The notes: generated by a model not told the origin, from the letters alone. A stretch of DNA of 58,247 nt from Candidatus Brevifilum fermentans (GCA_945877125.1 CAMCQT010000016.1:1-58247); one strand, 5' to 3'. Shown: positions 17,368 to 25,836, counted from the stretch's first letter. Program-made: numbers and translations.

Positions 17368-18321
17368 CTACTTGGCTTGTTTAACCTTATCCGTCAACAC
17401 AGGCAGCAAATCGAACATATCAACGGTAGTGCCATACTTGGCGATGTTGTAGATTGGCGCATTGGAGTCGGTATTGACCGCGATAATGACCTGACTGTCG
17501 CTCATGCCTTCGACATGCTCAGGCGCACCGCTGATGCCCAACGCCAGATAAATTTTCGGCTTGACCCGCTTGCCAGATTTTCCGACCAGCCGCGTGGTTG
17601 GCATCCAGCCCTGATCCACGACCGGACGCGAAGCGCTGACCGCGCATCCCAAAGCCTCAGCCAGTTCAGTCGCCAATTCGATATTGTCCTTGTTTTGGAT
17701 GCCGCGCCCCACCGAAACCAAAACCGCCTCTTTGGAAATGTCCACGTCGGATGTATCAGGTTCGATATATTGCTTGATGGAAATCCGCAGATTGTCCAAA
17801 GCAGGAGCGGCGATTGTCTCCACCGCTGGAGGCTGGTTGCCCTCTTCGGCTTTGTACCCGCCCGGAACCATCGTGACCAGCGCCGTCGGGGCTGGCAGTT
17901 CGCCCTCTGCCATAATTTTTCCGCCGCAAATCTGGCTGACAAATTTGCCATCCGCAGTGAAATTACGGCAGGAACTCACGACTGGGAAACCGAGTTTCGC
18001 CGAGAGTCCGCTGGCAATATCCATGCCGATTGAACTGTGACCGAAAATTACAGCGCGCGGCGACCGTTCTTGAATCAAGCCAGCAAGCGCAAGTTGATAG
18101 GCGTCCGAAGTAAATTCGGCAAGCGAAGGATGGTCAACGTACAGCACGCCATCCGCCGCCAGTGAATTAGCCAATCCCTGAGTATTCTGCCCCAACAGCA
18201 CAGCCATCACCTTGCCGCCCGTGCTCCCTGAAAGCTGACGCGCTCCCGCCAGCATGACATGGGAAATATCAGCAACCTGCTCGCGCAGGTGTTCGACGAC
18301 AACAAAAATATCCTGACTCAT
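17368..18321 (-). CDS. etfA: Electron transfer flavoprotein alpha subunit
   Basis: The 317-residue FAD-binding subunit has the N-terminal alpha/beta domain (DIFVVVEHLREQVADIS) and the conserved C-terminal FAD domain (LVGKSGKRVKPKIYLALGIS, about 228-247; IIAVNTDSNAPIY near 272). It pairs with EtfB encoded 14 bases upstream to carry electrons from acyl-CoA or other dehydrogenases. No dehydrogenase gene lies in this window. The ATG at 18321 is preceded by GGAGGCAACC and is preferred to an upstream TTG. Confidence 0.92.
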   Translation of the reverse strand: MSQDIFVVVEHLREQVADISHVMLAGARQLSGSTGGKVMAVLLGQNTQGLANSLAADGVLYVDHPSLAEFTSDAYQLALAGLIQERSPRAVIFGHSSIGMDIASGLSAKLGFPVVSSCRNFTADGKFVSQICGGKIMAEGELPAPTALVTMVPGGYKAEEGNQPPAVETIAAPALDNLRISIKQYIEPDTSDVDISKEAVLVSVGRGIQNKDNIELATELAEALGCAVSASRPVVDQGWMPTTRLVGKSGKRVKPKIYLALGISGAPEHVEGMSDSQVIIAVNTDSNAPIYNIAKYGTTVDMFDLLPVLTDKVKQAK

Positions 18322-18334
18322 GGTTGCCTCCTGC

Positions 18335-19096
18335 TCACAGTGTGCCCAATTCTTTGAGTATGCCGATGATCTTGTCGGCAACTTCTTCGGGGCTGCCTTC
18401 GATCATCGTTGCCCGCTCCGCAACCTCGGGCTGGAACATGCGGCTGACGGTGATTCCGCCGCTCAAGTCCAGGTCAGCCACCACCCGCTCCTCGATTTTC
18501 GCCGTCCCCATCACCTGACGAATCTTGCTGTAAGCCACGTAACGCGGAGGCTGTTCAGCGGCTTGGATGCCCAAGACTGCCGGTAAATTTACTTCCATTT
18601 CGGCGATCAACCCACCAGCATATTCCTTGCGAACCGTGACCTTGTCGCCGGCGACTGTCAGCCCCGACACATATCCAACATAGGGCATGCCCAGATATTC
18701 AGCCAAAAGCGGACCCACGGAACCATCCAGGTCATTATGCGCCTGCACGCCGGTCAGAATCAGGTCAGGCTGTAGTTCTTTGAGAAGATCGGCATACGCG
18801 CGCGCAAGGGCGTGATTATTGCTGGCGCTGAAATCTCCAGTCAGTTTGATGAGTTGATCCGCCCCTTTTGCTGCGGATGCGAAAAGGAAATCATCCGCCC
18901 CTTCGGCTTCGCTCATCGCGACAATCACCTGTCCGCCGCCGCGTTCTTTTAATAAGATGGCTTGCTCAACAGCATGGTCATCGAATTCGTTGATGATCAA
19001 GCGCAGCCAGGATGTGTCCAAGGCGGTACCACCGGAATCGATGGTAAGTTCTTCAACCAGGTCGGGAACAAATTTGACAGGAACTGCAATTTTCAT
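18335..19096 (-). CDS. etfB: Electron transfer flavoprotein beta subunit
   Basis: The 253-residue subunit has the ETF-beta fold: MKIAVPVKFVPDL at the start, the NEFDDHAVEQAILLKE segment (about residues 36-51), and GVQAHNDLDGSVGPLLAEYLG (about 113-133) of the nucleotide-binding region. Some family members bifurcate electrons with a second FAD. Whether this one does cannot be told by eye. Start 19096 (ATG after GGAGGCGACC) is preferred to an upstream extension. Confidence 0.92.
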   Translation of the reverse strand: MKIAVPVKFVPDLVEELTIDSGGTALDTSWLRLIINEFDDHAVEQAILLKERGGGQVIVAMSEAEGADDFLFASAAKGADQLIKLTGDFSASNNHALARAYADLLKELQPDLILTGVQAHNDLDGSVGPLLAEYLGMPYVGYVSGLTVAGDKVTVRKEYAGGLIAEMEVNLPAVLGIQAAEQPPRYVAYSKIRQVMGTAKIEERVVADLDLSGGITVSRMFQPEVAERATMIEGSPEEVADKIIGILKELGTL

Positions 19097-19106
19097 TGGT
19101 CGCCTC

Positions 19107-20312
19107 CTATACTTCCATGGATTCGGCAATTAATTCGGCAATTTCCCTAACTTTCAATTGTCCAGCCCCCTCGATGGTTTTGGTAGCATCTTCAAATCGC
19201 GGCGGTTCATACGGGCAAGCCACCGCGAGGATATCTGCATGGACTGCCATTGCTTCCCGCACGCGCCACTCAGAGAGTCGCGTATGGGCTTTCTCCCACT
19301 GGAAACCGTCCAGCCACATTCCACCGCCGCCACCACCACAACACAGGCTGTTCATACGCTGGTGAGACAACTCCACCAACTCGATACCGGGGATTGCGGC
19401 AAGCAGCGCGCGCGGCTCGTCAAAAACGCCATTGACTCTGCCAAGGTAGCAGGGATCGTGATAAGCAACTTTTGCCTTGACTTCTTTTTTCATCAGCGGC
19501 TTGAGTTGCTCCAGCCGTTCAAACAAGAATTGTGTGTAATGCCGCACGGGATATTTAATTCCCAGCAACGGATATTCGTTCTTGATGGCGTTGAACGCGT
19601 GCGGATCGGTTGTGATGATCTCGTTGAATTTATATTTCTTGAAAAGCTGACCATTCTTCTGCGCCACCATCTCGAAAAGTCCGCGCTCACCCGCCAGCCG
19701 CTGTGAATCCCCGTCGCTGAATTCCTCGGTTCCAAGAATGCCGAATTTCACGCCAAGAGCATTCAGGATTTTTGCAAATGCCTTCGTGACAGGCTGCATC
19801 CGCGAATGATAGGATGCGTAATCCCCGACGAACCAAAGCACGTCCACGGGCTGCCTAGTCTTGGATAAGATATTTACTTCGGGGTGGATGCCGGCTGTCC
19901 AGTCGGCTCGTTTGCGCGGCGATTCCCCCAAAGGATTGCCGTAGCGCTGGGTGTTCTCCATCGCGGCTTGTAACTCTGCTGGAATATTGCCCGCCAGGAG
20001 CATTTCCTCTTTGGCACGGGTCATCAACGCGGCGGTGATGGGGATGTTCGACGGGCAAAATGCCGCACAGGCATTGCACGAGATACACATCCAAACGCTA
20101 TCGGCTTTGATGACCTGGTCAAAAATCTCCGCCCGCAACGCGCCAATCATTTTCCCCGGCGGAAACTTCATGATGTAGCCGAACGGACACACCCCGCTGC
20201 AGGTTCCGCATTGAAGGCAAGTCCGAATTCTTTCGCCGTCTTTTAGTTCGTACAGACTGCTGAAGAACGTCTTGCTGAAGGATGGACTCAACGGTGATAA
20301 CGTGATCTCCAA
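19107..20312 (-). CDS. Soluble HdrD-like Fe-S protein (ferredoxin + CCG domain)
   Basis: The 401-residue protein has two 4Fe-4S motifs (CLQCGTCSGVCP near 32 and CISCNACAAFCP near 76), a middle region, and one CCG domain (DPCYLGRVNG near 283; NSLCCGGGGGG near 321). It parallels the cytosolic half of the EtfD-like protein at 15304-17280 (both share LWFVGDYASY) but lacks membrane helices. It is the first gene of the long redox operon, 11 bases before etfB. Its partner is probably ETF or the EtfD-like protein. The reaction is unknown. Confidence 0.88.
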   Translation of the reverse strand: MEITLSPLSPSFSKTFFSSLYELKDGERIRTCLQCGTCSGVCPFGYIMKFPPGKMIGALRAEIFDQVIKADSVWMCISCNACAAFCPSNIPITAALMTRAKEEMLLAGNIPAELQAAMENTQRYGNPLGESPRKRADWTAGIHPEVNILSKTRQPVDVLWFVGDYASYHSRMQPVTKAFAKILNALGVKFGILGTEEFSDGDSQRLAGERGLFEMVAQKNGQLFKKYKFNEIITTDPHAFNAIKNEYPLLGIKYPVRHYTQFLFERLEQLKPLMKKEVKAKVAYHDPCYLGRVNGVFDEPRALLAAIPGIELVELSHQRMNSLCCGGGGGGMWLDGFQWEKAHTRLSEWRVREAMAVHADILAVACPYEPPRFEDATKTIEGAGQLKVREIAELIAESMEV

Positions 20313-20449
20313 AGCACACCTCCGAAATTTTCAATTACTAGTGCGAGTATCTTCTATTTATTAAAACATCAACGTTACATGTTTGAGAAAACCCCTCTTT
20401 TTACTTACAAGATAATAATGAATGTAATTATGGATGATAATTTTATTAT

Positions 20450-20465
20450 AGTGACATTATTCACA
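20450..20465. promoter_or_regulatory. Candidate CRP/FNR-family site upstream of the redox operon
   Basis: AGTGA-CATTAT-TCACA is close to the TGTGA-N6-TCACA consensus of CRP/FNR-family regulators. It lies about 140 bases before the first gene of the Hdr/Etf/Mvh operon (start 20312). On the minus strand a TATAAT hexamer (20450-20445) abuts it. The regulator itself is not in this window. Confidence 0.35.
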
Positions 20466-20537
20466 GTATAAAGTGACGAATATCTCCGGAGCACATGACA
20501 AATATCCTGTCGCAACCAGTCATCCGTGATCAGACAA

Positions 20538-20789
20538 TAGACCTCTTGCAAAAGTCTTTTTGCTACAGGGGTCACAAAAAAAAGAGTCCCATTTACAAGT
20601 TTGAGGCAAAGGCTTAACGCGAAAAGCGCAAATTGGGCGAATTTTTGCAAAGCTTAATAAAAAAATTCGCGTCTTTCGCCTTTTCGCGTAACACCTGCAC
20701 TGGCGTGCGGCGCAAGTGTTTGCGTTAAGGTTTTTTGAATTTAAGAAAGCCGTACCCTGTGGACTGCGGCTACTTATGCAAGAGGTCAA
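20538..20789. repeat. Inverted-repeat element, TAGACCTCTTGCA family, copy 2
   Basis: The left end TAGACCTCTTGCAAAAGT (20538-20555) matches the right end ACTTATGCAAGAGGTC (20772-20787) as an inverted repeat, and both match the ends of the element at 2233-2364. The interior contains an imperfect hairpin built on ACGCGAAAAGCG / CGCCTTTTCGCGT. No transposase is encoded. Confidence 0.65.
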
Positions 20790-20979
20790 ATAGTTAAACG
20801 CGGATGCTGTGGGATATTCCTGTACGTGTTAAAAAATATTGGATGGAGTATTTTGGGCGTCACCACAGTTAAATGTGGAAGCTTTTTCTCATAGCTGGAA
20901 TCAGCCGTCGAAACAGAACCAGGTCTACGGTTGAGGATGATGCGTTGTTCTTTATCCAATAAAATGGCGCTGAGTGATT

Positions 20980-21131
20980 TCAACTCACTATTTGCTTCAA
21001 ATGCCGATTCCAAGCCAGACCAACTTCTATGCTCGATGTAATGAACGATGGCTGGCTCATCAGCTTGGCGAGAATTTCAAATTCGGTGGAGGTTAGGGAA
21101 ACGATTTTGTCGGGCAGGTGAACCTCGTAGT
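20980..21131 (-). pseudogene. Remnant of an OmpR-type winged-helix output domain
   Basis: A minus-strand stretch reads YEVHLPDKIVSLTSTEFEIL followed by AKLMSQPSF. This is the start of the OmpR/PhoB DNA-binding domain (the TSTEFEIL motif), but it soon runs into unrelated residues and a stop. There is no receiver domain. It ends about 12 bases before the truncated TusA gene on the other strand, so the two look joined by a deletion. Between 20790 and 20980 nothing else is recognised. Confidence 0.5.
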
Positions 21132-21142
21132 GGGCGCGCGCC

Positions 21143-21340
21143 ATGTCCTGCCCAGGTCCCTTGCTCGAAGCCAAGAAAGGCATCGCCACTGTGAAAGTTG
21201 GCGAAGTGCTCGAAATCTGGTCGGGCGACGCGAACACTAAAAATGACATGCCGCGCTGGTGCGAGAAAGTCGGGCATGAATTTATGGGCGCCCTGCCTGG
21301 CGATGGCTACGAAAGGCTCTTCATCCGCCGCAAGAAATAG
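21143..21340 (+). CDS. tusA: TusA/SirA-like sulfur carrier, N-terminally shortened
   Basis: The 65-residue protein begins MSCPGPLLEAKKG, the CPxP active-site motif of TusA. It ends FMGALPGDGYERLFIRRKK, a normal C-terminus. TusA passes persulfide sulfur through the motif Cys. The usual first beta strand before the motif is missing, because an in-frame stop lies five codons upstream. It may be damaged, as its neighbour on the left is a truncated regulator. It heads the sulfur-relay/Hdr-like group that ends with DsrE. Confidence 0.7.
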   Translation: MSCPGPLLEAKKGIATVKVGEVLEIWSGDANTKNDMPRWCEKVGHEFMGALPGDGYERLFIRRKK

Positions 21341-21348
21341 CAAGTCAA

Positions 21349-21449
21349 AATTAACCACAGATAAACGCGGATGAACACTGATTTTGAATATGGGTTTCTA
21401 ATAAAGGCTCTTCAATCATTTTTATCTGTGTTCATCTGTGGTTAAAAAT
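21349..21449. repeat. Intergenic inverted-repeat element
   Basis: AAAATTAACCACAG at the left (about 21347) is mirrored by CTGTGGTTAAAAAT at the right. The arms include GATGAACACTGATT and ATCTGTGTTCATCTG. Same style as 12031-12105 and 15211-15297. It separates tusA from the MvhD-like gene. Confidence 0.6.
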
Positions 21450-21485
21450 GGATTTTTAAATAGCCTTCAATGATTGGATTCAATC

Positions 21486-21941
21486 ATGACCCAAACCATA
21501 CAACCCCCTCAACCCAAAATCCTCATTCTGGCAACCCTGGCGGGCGGATATGCAGGCGCGGACTCGACGGGACAATCCCACGCGGATTATCCCGCCAACA
21601 CCTACATCCTGCCTGTCATGTGTCCCGTCATGTTTCCGCCAGAGTTTTTTATCCGCGCCTTCGAGCATGGCATTGACGGCATCATCCTCATGTACAGCGG
21701 AACCGACAGCCCGTACAAAGTAGAAGCGGACGGCACAGCCAAACTGATTCAACGCGCGTACGGGTTGATGAAGGCACGCGGAATTGACATCCGCCGTTTC
21801 AGACTGGCAGCGATTTGCACCATTTGCGTCAAGCCCTTCCTCAAGGAAGTCAATCAGATGAATGACCTGCTGAAAGGCATTGGCTTTGTGAAACACGAAT
21901 TTGCCACACACGCCGCATTGGCGCAAGGAGCGCAGGCATGA
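21486..21941 (+). CDS. MvhD-like hydrogenase/Hdr iron-sulfur adaptor, diverged
   Basis: The 151-residue protein resembles the MvhD family in length and order (ILILATLAGGYAGADSTGQS at the start; VMCPVMFPPEFFIRAFEHG; ICTICVKPFLKEVNQMNDLL late). It keeps only some of the Cys of MvhD (a lone Cys in PVMCPVM and a CTIC pair). In sulfur-metabolising clusters such proteins accompany HdrA/QmoA-like subunits. The end overlaps the next start by four bases. ATG at 21486 is chosen over an upstream TTG. Confidence 0.75.
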   Translation: MTQTIQPPQPKILILATLAGGYAGADSTGQSHADYPANTYILPVMCPVMFPPEFFIRAFEHGIDGIILMYSGTDSPYKVEADGTAKLIQRAYGLMKARGIDIRRFRLAAICTICVKPFLKEVNQMNDLLKGIGFVKHEFATHAALAQGAQA

Positions 21942-22939
21942 ACAATCTTCAAGTGGACGCGCTCGTCATCGGCGGCGGGATCGCGGGAATGCAAGCCGCG
22001 CTTGACCTCGGCGATCAGGGATTTCAAGTTGCGCTCGTCGAACGCGAAGCCAGCATCGGCGGCAAGATGATTACCCTCAGCAAAGTCTTCCCCACGCTCG
22101 ACTGCTGTTCCTGCATCACCACCCCAAAAATGTCGGCGGTGGCGCATCATCCAAATATCAAACTTTTCACCTATTGCGAAGTGCAAGCGCTCAAAGAAAC
22201 TGGCGCAGGCTTCGATATTTCCGTTTTGCAAAAGCCGCGCTATGTGGATGCCAGCAAATGCACGGGCTGTCGTTTGTGTGAATACGACTGCCCGAAGTTT
22301 TGAAAGACGCGTTGCAATCCATCGAAATCAGCATCGGGGCAATCGTCGTCGCGACGGGCTTCGATCCATATCAGCCGCGTCAAGGTGAATATGGATTTGG
22401 CGAGTTGCAGGAAGTGGTCACGCTGCCGCAGTTGATTCGTCACCTGGGGTTGATGAAGGCGGGCGAGCCGTTGAAGTGGAATGGTCACGCGGTGCGCGAT
22501 GTGGCGTTGATCCATTGCGTGGGCAGCCGCGAGATCGAAGGCGTGGACGAGCCGCACGAAGATGGGCAGGTCAATAATTATTGCTCGCGTGTGTGTTGCA
22601 CTGCCACCCTGCACGCGGCGGAAGAACTGCGCCAGCGTTTTCCCACGTTGAACATTTACGACCTGTATCAAGACATCCGCACCTACGGGCGCGGACACGA
22701 GGAACATTATCGCGGCGCACTGGAAGGCGGCGTGCGCTTCGTGCGCTATCACGGCGAGGAACGTCCGCAAGTGATTTCCGCGCCAACGGGAGACACGCAC
22801 CCCGTGCTGATTCACGTCAAAGACTCGCTGACCTACAACGAAGAACTCGAAATCCCTGTGGATTTGGTCGTGCTGGCGGTCGGCATGGAGCCGCGCCAAA
22901 TTGACGCACTGGTGAAAATGCTCAAGGTCTCGCGCGGCA
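21938..22939 (+). pseudogene. HdrA/QmoA-like flavoprotein gene, internally deleted and truncated
   Basis: The first 121 codons encode a normal HdrA N-terminal FAD region (ALVIGGGIAGMQAAL, then TLDCCSCITTPKM and CTGCRLCEYDCP) but end in a stop at 22303. Reading continues in another frame from about 22300 with a further HdrA segment (IEISIGAIVVATGFDPY, HCVGSRE, LYQDIRTYGRGHEEHYR, VVLAVGMEPRQIDA). Roughly 70 residues that should hold the second ferredoxin motif are missing at the junction. The C-terminal region (about 100 residues) is also absent, because homology stops near 22939. Gene decay or a local assembly error could explain it. The intact paralogue is at 8038-10059. Confidence 0.75.
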
Positions 22940-22966
22940 ACGACAGTCGCGCGCACGCAGGCGCTT

Positions 22967-23176
22967 TTGAAGGAACAGAAGCGCGTTCAACAAGAAATTT
23001 GCAAGACGCTGCGCGACACGCCCAAAACGATTCCAGACATCGCGGCGGCAATCGGGTTGCCCGCTAACGAAGTGCTGTGGTATGTGGCGTCCTTCAAAAA
23101 ATACGGCTTGATTGTCGAGAAGGGCATGTGCGCCGATTATCCGCTCTACATCAAAGCGGAGGAGATTAAGAAATGA
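22967..23176 (+). CDS. Small winged-helix-like protein
   Basis: This is a 69-residue protein (TTG start; true start uncertain because the region upstream is rearranged). TPKTIPDIAAAIGLPANEVL looks like a helix-turn-helix and is followed by a wing-like stretch WYVASFKKYGLIVEKG. Similar small proteins are found with QmoC/HdrC-like genes. Its end overlaps the QmoC-like start by four bases. It may have lost its own N-terminus in the same event that truncated the HdrA-like gene. Confidence 0.6.
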   Translation: MKEQKRVQQEICKTLRDTPKTIPDIAAAIGLPANEVLWYVASFKKYGLIVEKGMCADYPLYIKAEEIKK

Positions 23177-24312
23177 ACCGCGTTGACCCAACCTTCGTGA
23201 ACGAACTCAAAGAATACGGCGCGGTGGGCATCGAGAAATGTTTCAACTGCGGCAACTGCACCGCCATTTGTCCGCTGGCGAGCGACGAGTACAACTTTCC
23301 GCGCGGGGTAATCCGCCGCGTGCAAATCGGCGACCGCGAAACGATGAAGACTCAACTCGACCCCTGGCTGTGCTACTACTGCGGCGACTGCTCCGCCACC
23401 TGTCCAAAGGGTGCCGAGCCTGGTGAGACGATGATGGCTGCCCGCCGCTGGCTGACCGCGCAATACGACTGGATGGGACTCTCGCGCAAGTTGTACACAT
23501 CCACTGCCTGGGCAATCGGCGCGTTGATTGTCGGCGCGTTGATGGTGCTTGGGCTGGCTTGGCTGCTGCATGGGGATTTGGTCACGTCTCAGGTTCAACT
23601 CAACACCTTCGCGCCCGTCGAGATGATTCACGTCGCAGACCTGATTCTGGCTGGGGTTTTGGCTTTCTTCCTGCTCTCCAACTTGTTTCGGATGTTCATG
23701 TTCACCTTCCGCGAAGGAAAGCAATGGAAACTTCCGCCGTTCGCGGTCTTCGTCACCGAAGCCTGGCAGTTGGTCTATCACACCCTGACCCAGCAGAGAT
23801 TTTCCAAATGCGAAGGCAGGCGGCGCTGGATTAGCCACATGATTTTGGTCTTCGGCTACGGCTCGATGTTCGTGCTGATCGTCGTCTTCCTGACCTGGTT
23901 CCAGACCGACAACTTGTACCCGCTCTATCATCCCCAGCGGCTGATCGGCTATCTGGCGGCGCTGGCAATCATCTACGGCGCAGGCGACGCGCTCGTGAGC
24001 CGAATCCAGAAGAAACATCAAATGCACCACTTCTCACACCTCAGCGACTGGCTCTTCCCGATTTTGCTCATCCTGCTCTCGGTCTCTGGTTTGATGATCA
24101 GCGCCTTCCGCTACATGGGATTGCCGCTGGCAACCTACTACACCTACGTCATCCATCTGGTCATTATGATGACGCTTTACATCTGCATCGGACCAATGGG
24201 CAAGTGGGCGCATCTGCTCTACCGTCCGTTCGCGGTCTATTTCCAAATCGTCAAGGAAAAAGCCGCGCAACAATCAGAAGTAACTGCTGGCGCAATGGCT
24301 TCGGCAGACTAA
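23173..24312 (+). CDS. QmoC-like membrane subunit (HdrC ferredoxin + HdrE/NarI membrane domain)
   Basis: The 379-residue protein begins with two 4Fe-4S motifs (CFNCGNCTAICP near 23 and CYYCGDCSATCP near 67), as in HdrC. About six membrane helices follow (roughly 110-130, 155-175, 225-245, 255-275, 300-315, 325-345), as in QmoC. QmoC links the Qmo complex to menaquinone. Its natural partner HdrA/QmoA next door is broken, so its function here is uncertain. Confidence 0.85.
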   Translation: MNRVDPTFVNELKEYGAVGIEKCFNCGNCTAICPLASDEYNFPRGVIRRVQIGDRETMKTQLDPWLCYYCGDCSATCPKGAEPGETMMAARRWLTAQYDWMGLSRKLYTSTAWAIGALIVGALMVLGLAWLLHGDLVTSQVQLNTFAPVEMIHVADLILAGVLAFFLLSNLFRMFMFTFREGKQWKLPPFAVFVTEAWQLVYHTLTQQRFSKCEGRRRWISHMILVFGYGSMFVLIVVFLTWFQTDNLYPLYHPQRLIGYLAALAIIYGAGDALVSRIQKKHQMHHFSHLSDWLFPILLILLSVSGLMISAFRYMGLPLATYYTYVIHLVIMMTLYICIGPMGKWAHLLYRPFAVYFQIVKEKAAQQSEVTAGAMASAD

Positions 24313-24317
24313 ACAAA

Positions 24318-24369
24318 GTAGTAACGACTTTAGTCGTTTGGGTAAAAAAGCGACTGAAGTCGCCACTAC
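24318..24369. repeat. REP-like inverted repeat
   Basis: AGTAGTAACGACTTTAGTCG and CGACTGAAGTCGCCACTAC are imperfect inverted arms around a short A/G-rich loop, in the gap between the QmoC-like and DsrE-like genes. It may form a hairpin in the transcript. Confidence 0.5.
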
Positions 24370-24405
24370 GAAACTCTCAACCCTATTTTCAACAAGGAGA
24401 TTCCC

Positions 24406-24768
24406 ATGACTGAAAAAATGTCCATCGTATGCAATGGCGACACCCCGGCGAACATCATGCCGACGCTGATCTTCTCCACCTCTGGTCTTTCGCTTGACTA
24501 CGAAGTGCATGTCTTCATCTGCCCCGCCGCCGCGCGCTGGATGTTGAAGTGCGAACTGGAAAAACTCGGCACGCCCAAGGGTATGCCCAATCCCGTCAAA
24601 CTGTTCAACGACATCCTTGAACTGGGCGGCGAAATCGTCTTCTGCGAATTGGCGCTGGAGAACAAGGACATCAAGCCCGAAGACCTGCGTGATCCCCGCA
24701 TCAAGATCAAGAAGGCTCCGCCGTATTTGATGGATGTCGAAGGCGCGGCACAGACCTACGTGTTCTAG
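24406..24768 (+). CDS. DsrE/DsrF-family sulfur relay protein
   Basis: The 120-residue protein has the DsrE fold pattern: SIVCNGDTPANIMPTLIFST at the start and YEVHVFICPAAARWML. A conserved late Cys region (ELGGEIVFCELALENKDI, about 78-95) corresponds to the persulfide-carrying Cys in the family. Together with TusA and the Hdr-like genes it suggests sulfur trafficking as in TusA-DsrE-sHdr systems. The gene ends just before a strong bidirectional terminator. Confidence 0.8.
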   Translation: MTEKMSIVCNGDTPANIMPTLIFSTSGLSLDYEVHVFICPAAARWMLKCELEKLGTPKGMPNPVKLFNDILELGGEIVFCELALENKDIKPEDLRDPRIKIKKAPPYLMDVEGAAQTYVF

Positions 24769-24771
24769 CCG

Positions 24772-24813
24772 AAAAAAGACAGGTCACGATTTCACTCGTG
24801 ACCTGTCTTTTTT
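24772..24813. terminator. Strong bidirectional intrinsic terminator
   Basis: An 18-base arm beginning AAAAAAGACAGGTCACGA is followed by a 6-base loop and its exact reverse complement ending in TTTTTT. It directly follows the DsrE-like gene and lies about 80 bases beyond the end of the convergent lysR gene. Confidence 0.9.
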
Positions 24814-24892
24814 ATACTGAGTTGAGAGAAAGCCGTGTTGCGTGGTGCATGTTCCGTTTACTCCTTCGAAATATACAACACGCACGATATTC

Positions 24893-25813
24893 TCATTTTG
24901 CCTGTCTCATAATATCCGCATTTGATGGCTCATGAATGAAGCCCCAGAATACGTCGCGCGGGCGGTGGGGGGAGCTGATGCGCTTGCGAATCATATAAAT
25001 TTTTCGTTGCAGCGTCAGACCTTCCACAGCCACATCTGCTACTTTTCCCTTTTCCACCGGGCAGGCTGTAGCCAAACTGGAGACAAATGAAACGCCGTAG
25101 CCTGCCGCCACCGTGTGAACAATCGCCTCGGCATTTCCCAACTCCAAAAAGACATTCAGGTCGTCTAAACTGATGTCGTGTTTTGCCAGTTCAGTTAACA
25201 CCACCTTGCGCGTGCCAGAAGTCTCTTCGCGCATGATGATTTTTTCTTCGAGAAGTTCTTCGGGTGTGATTGTTTTGCGTGTTGCCCAGCGGTGATTGGC
25301 TGGCACGATCAGGGTAATCGTGTCCAGAAAAAATTCCTGCTCTTCCAGGCTTGCGTCGTTGATTTCAGTGCTGACCACGCCAAGATGAGCATCCCCGTCC
25401 AGCAATTTCAGGGTTGCATATTCAGGTCCGCAAGCTAAAATGCGTACCTTGATGCCCGGATAATACTCGCTGAAACGGGCTGCCATCTGCGGCAGGATGT
25501 ATTTTCCAGCCGTGGTGCTACAGGCAATGCTCAACTCCCCAACGATTTCACTTTGCAGGGAGTTCATCATTTCTTTGAGGTCATTGGTGTCGTGCAATAA
25601 TCGGCGCGCCCAGGGGATCATCAAGCGTCCTGCGTCGGTTAATTTCAAGCCAGTGCTGCTGCGGATGAATAACGTCACCCCCAACTCCTGCTCCAGCAAT
25701 TTGATCTGGTGACTCACCGCCGGCTGGCTGAGATGGATCTGTTTGGCGGCTTCGGAGATATTCAGTTTTTCAGCCACACATAAAAACGTTTCGACCTTTT
25801 GGATATCAATCAT
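24893..25813 (-). CDS. LysR-family transcriptional regulator
   Basis: The 306-residue protein has the LysR helix-turn-helix (LNISEAAKQIHLSQPAVSHQ, about 18-37) and a periplasmic-binding-like effector domain from about 90 (IVGELSIACSTTAGKYILPQ). The effector domain resembles CysB/CbbR-type regulators. It is convergent with the sulfur-relay genes, and its target is not obvious. Ligand not predictable. Confidence 0.88.
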   Translation of the reverse strand: MIDIQKVETFLCVAEKLNISEAAKQIHLSQPAVSHQIKLLEQELGVTLFIRSSTGLKLTDAGRLMIPWARRLLHDTNDLKEMMNSLQSEIVGELSIACSTTAGKYILPQMAARFSEYYPGIKVRILACGPEYATLKLLDGDAHLGVVSTEINDASLEEQEFFLDTITLIVPANHRWATRKTITPEELLEEKIIMREETSGTRKVVLTELAKHDISLDDLNVFLELGNAEAIVHTVAAGYGVSFVSSLATACPVEKGKVADVAVEGLTLQRKIYMIRKRISSPHRPRDVFWGFIHEPSNADIMRQAK

Positions 25814-25836
25814 TTTCTACTCCAGACCACATCTCT

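Noticed and set aside
20786-21013. Minus-strand 75-residue reading frame
   Set aside because: No recognisable domain or start site; it lies between a repeat element and a decayed regulator fragment.
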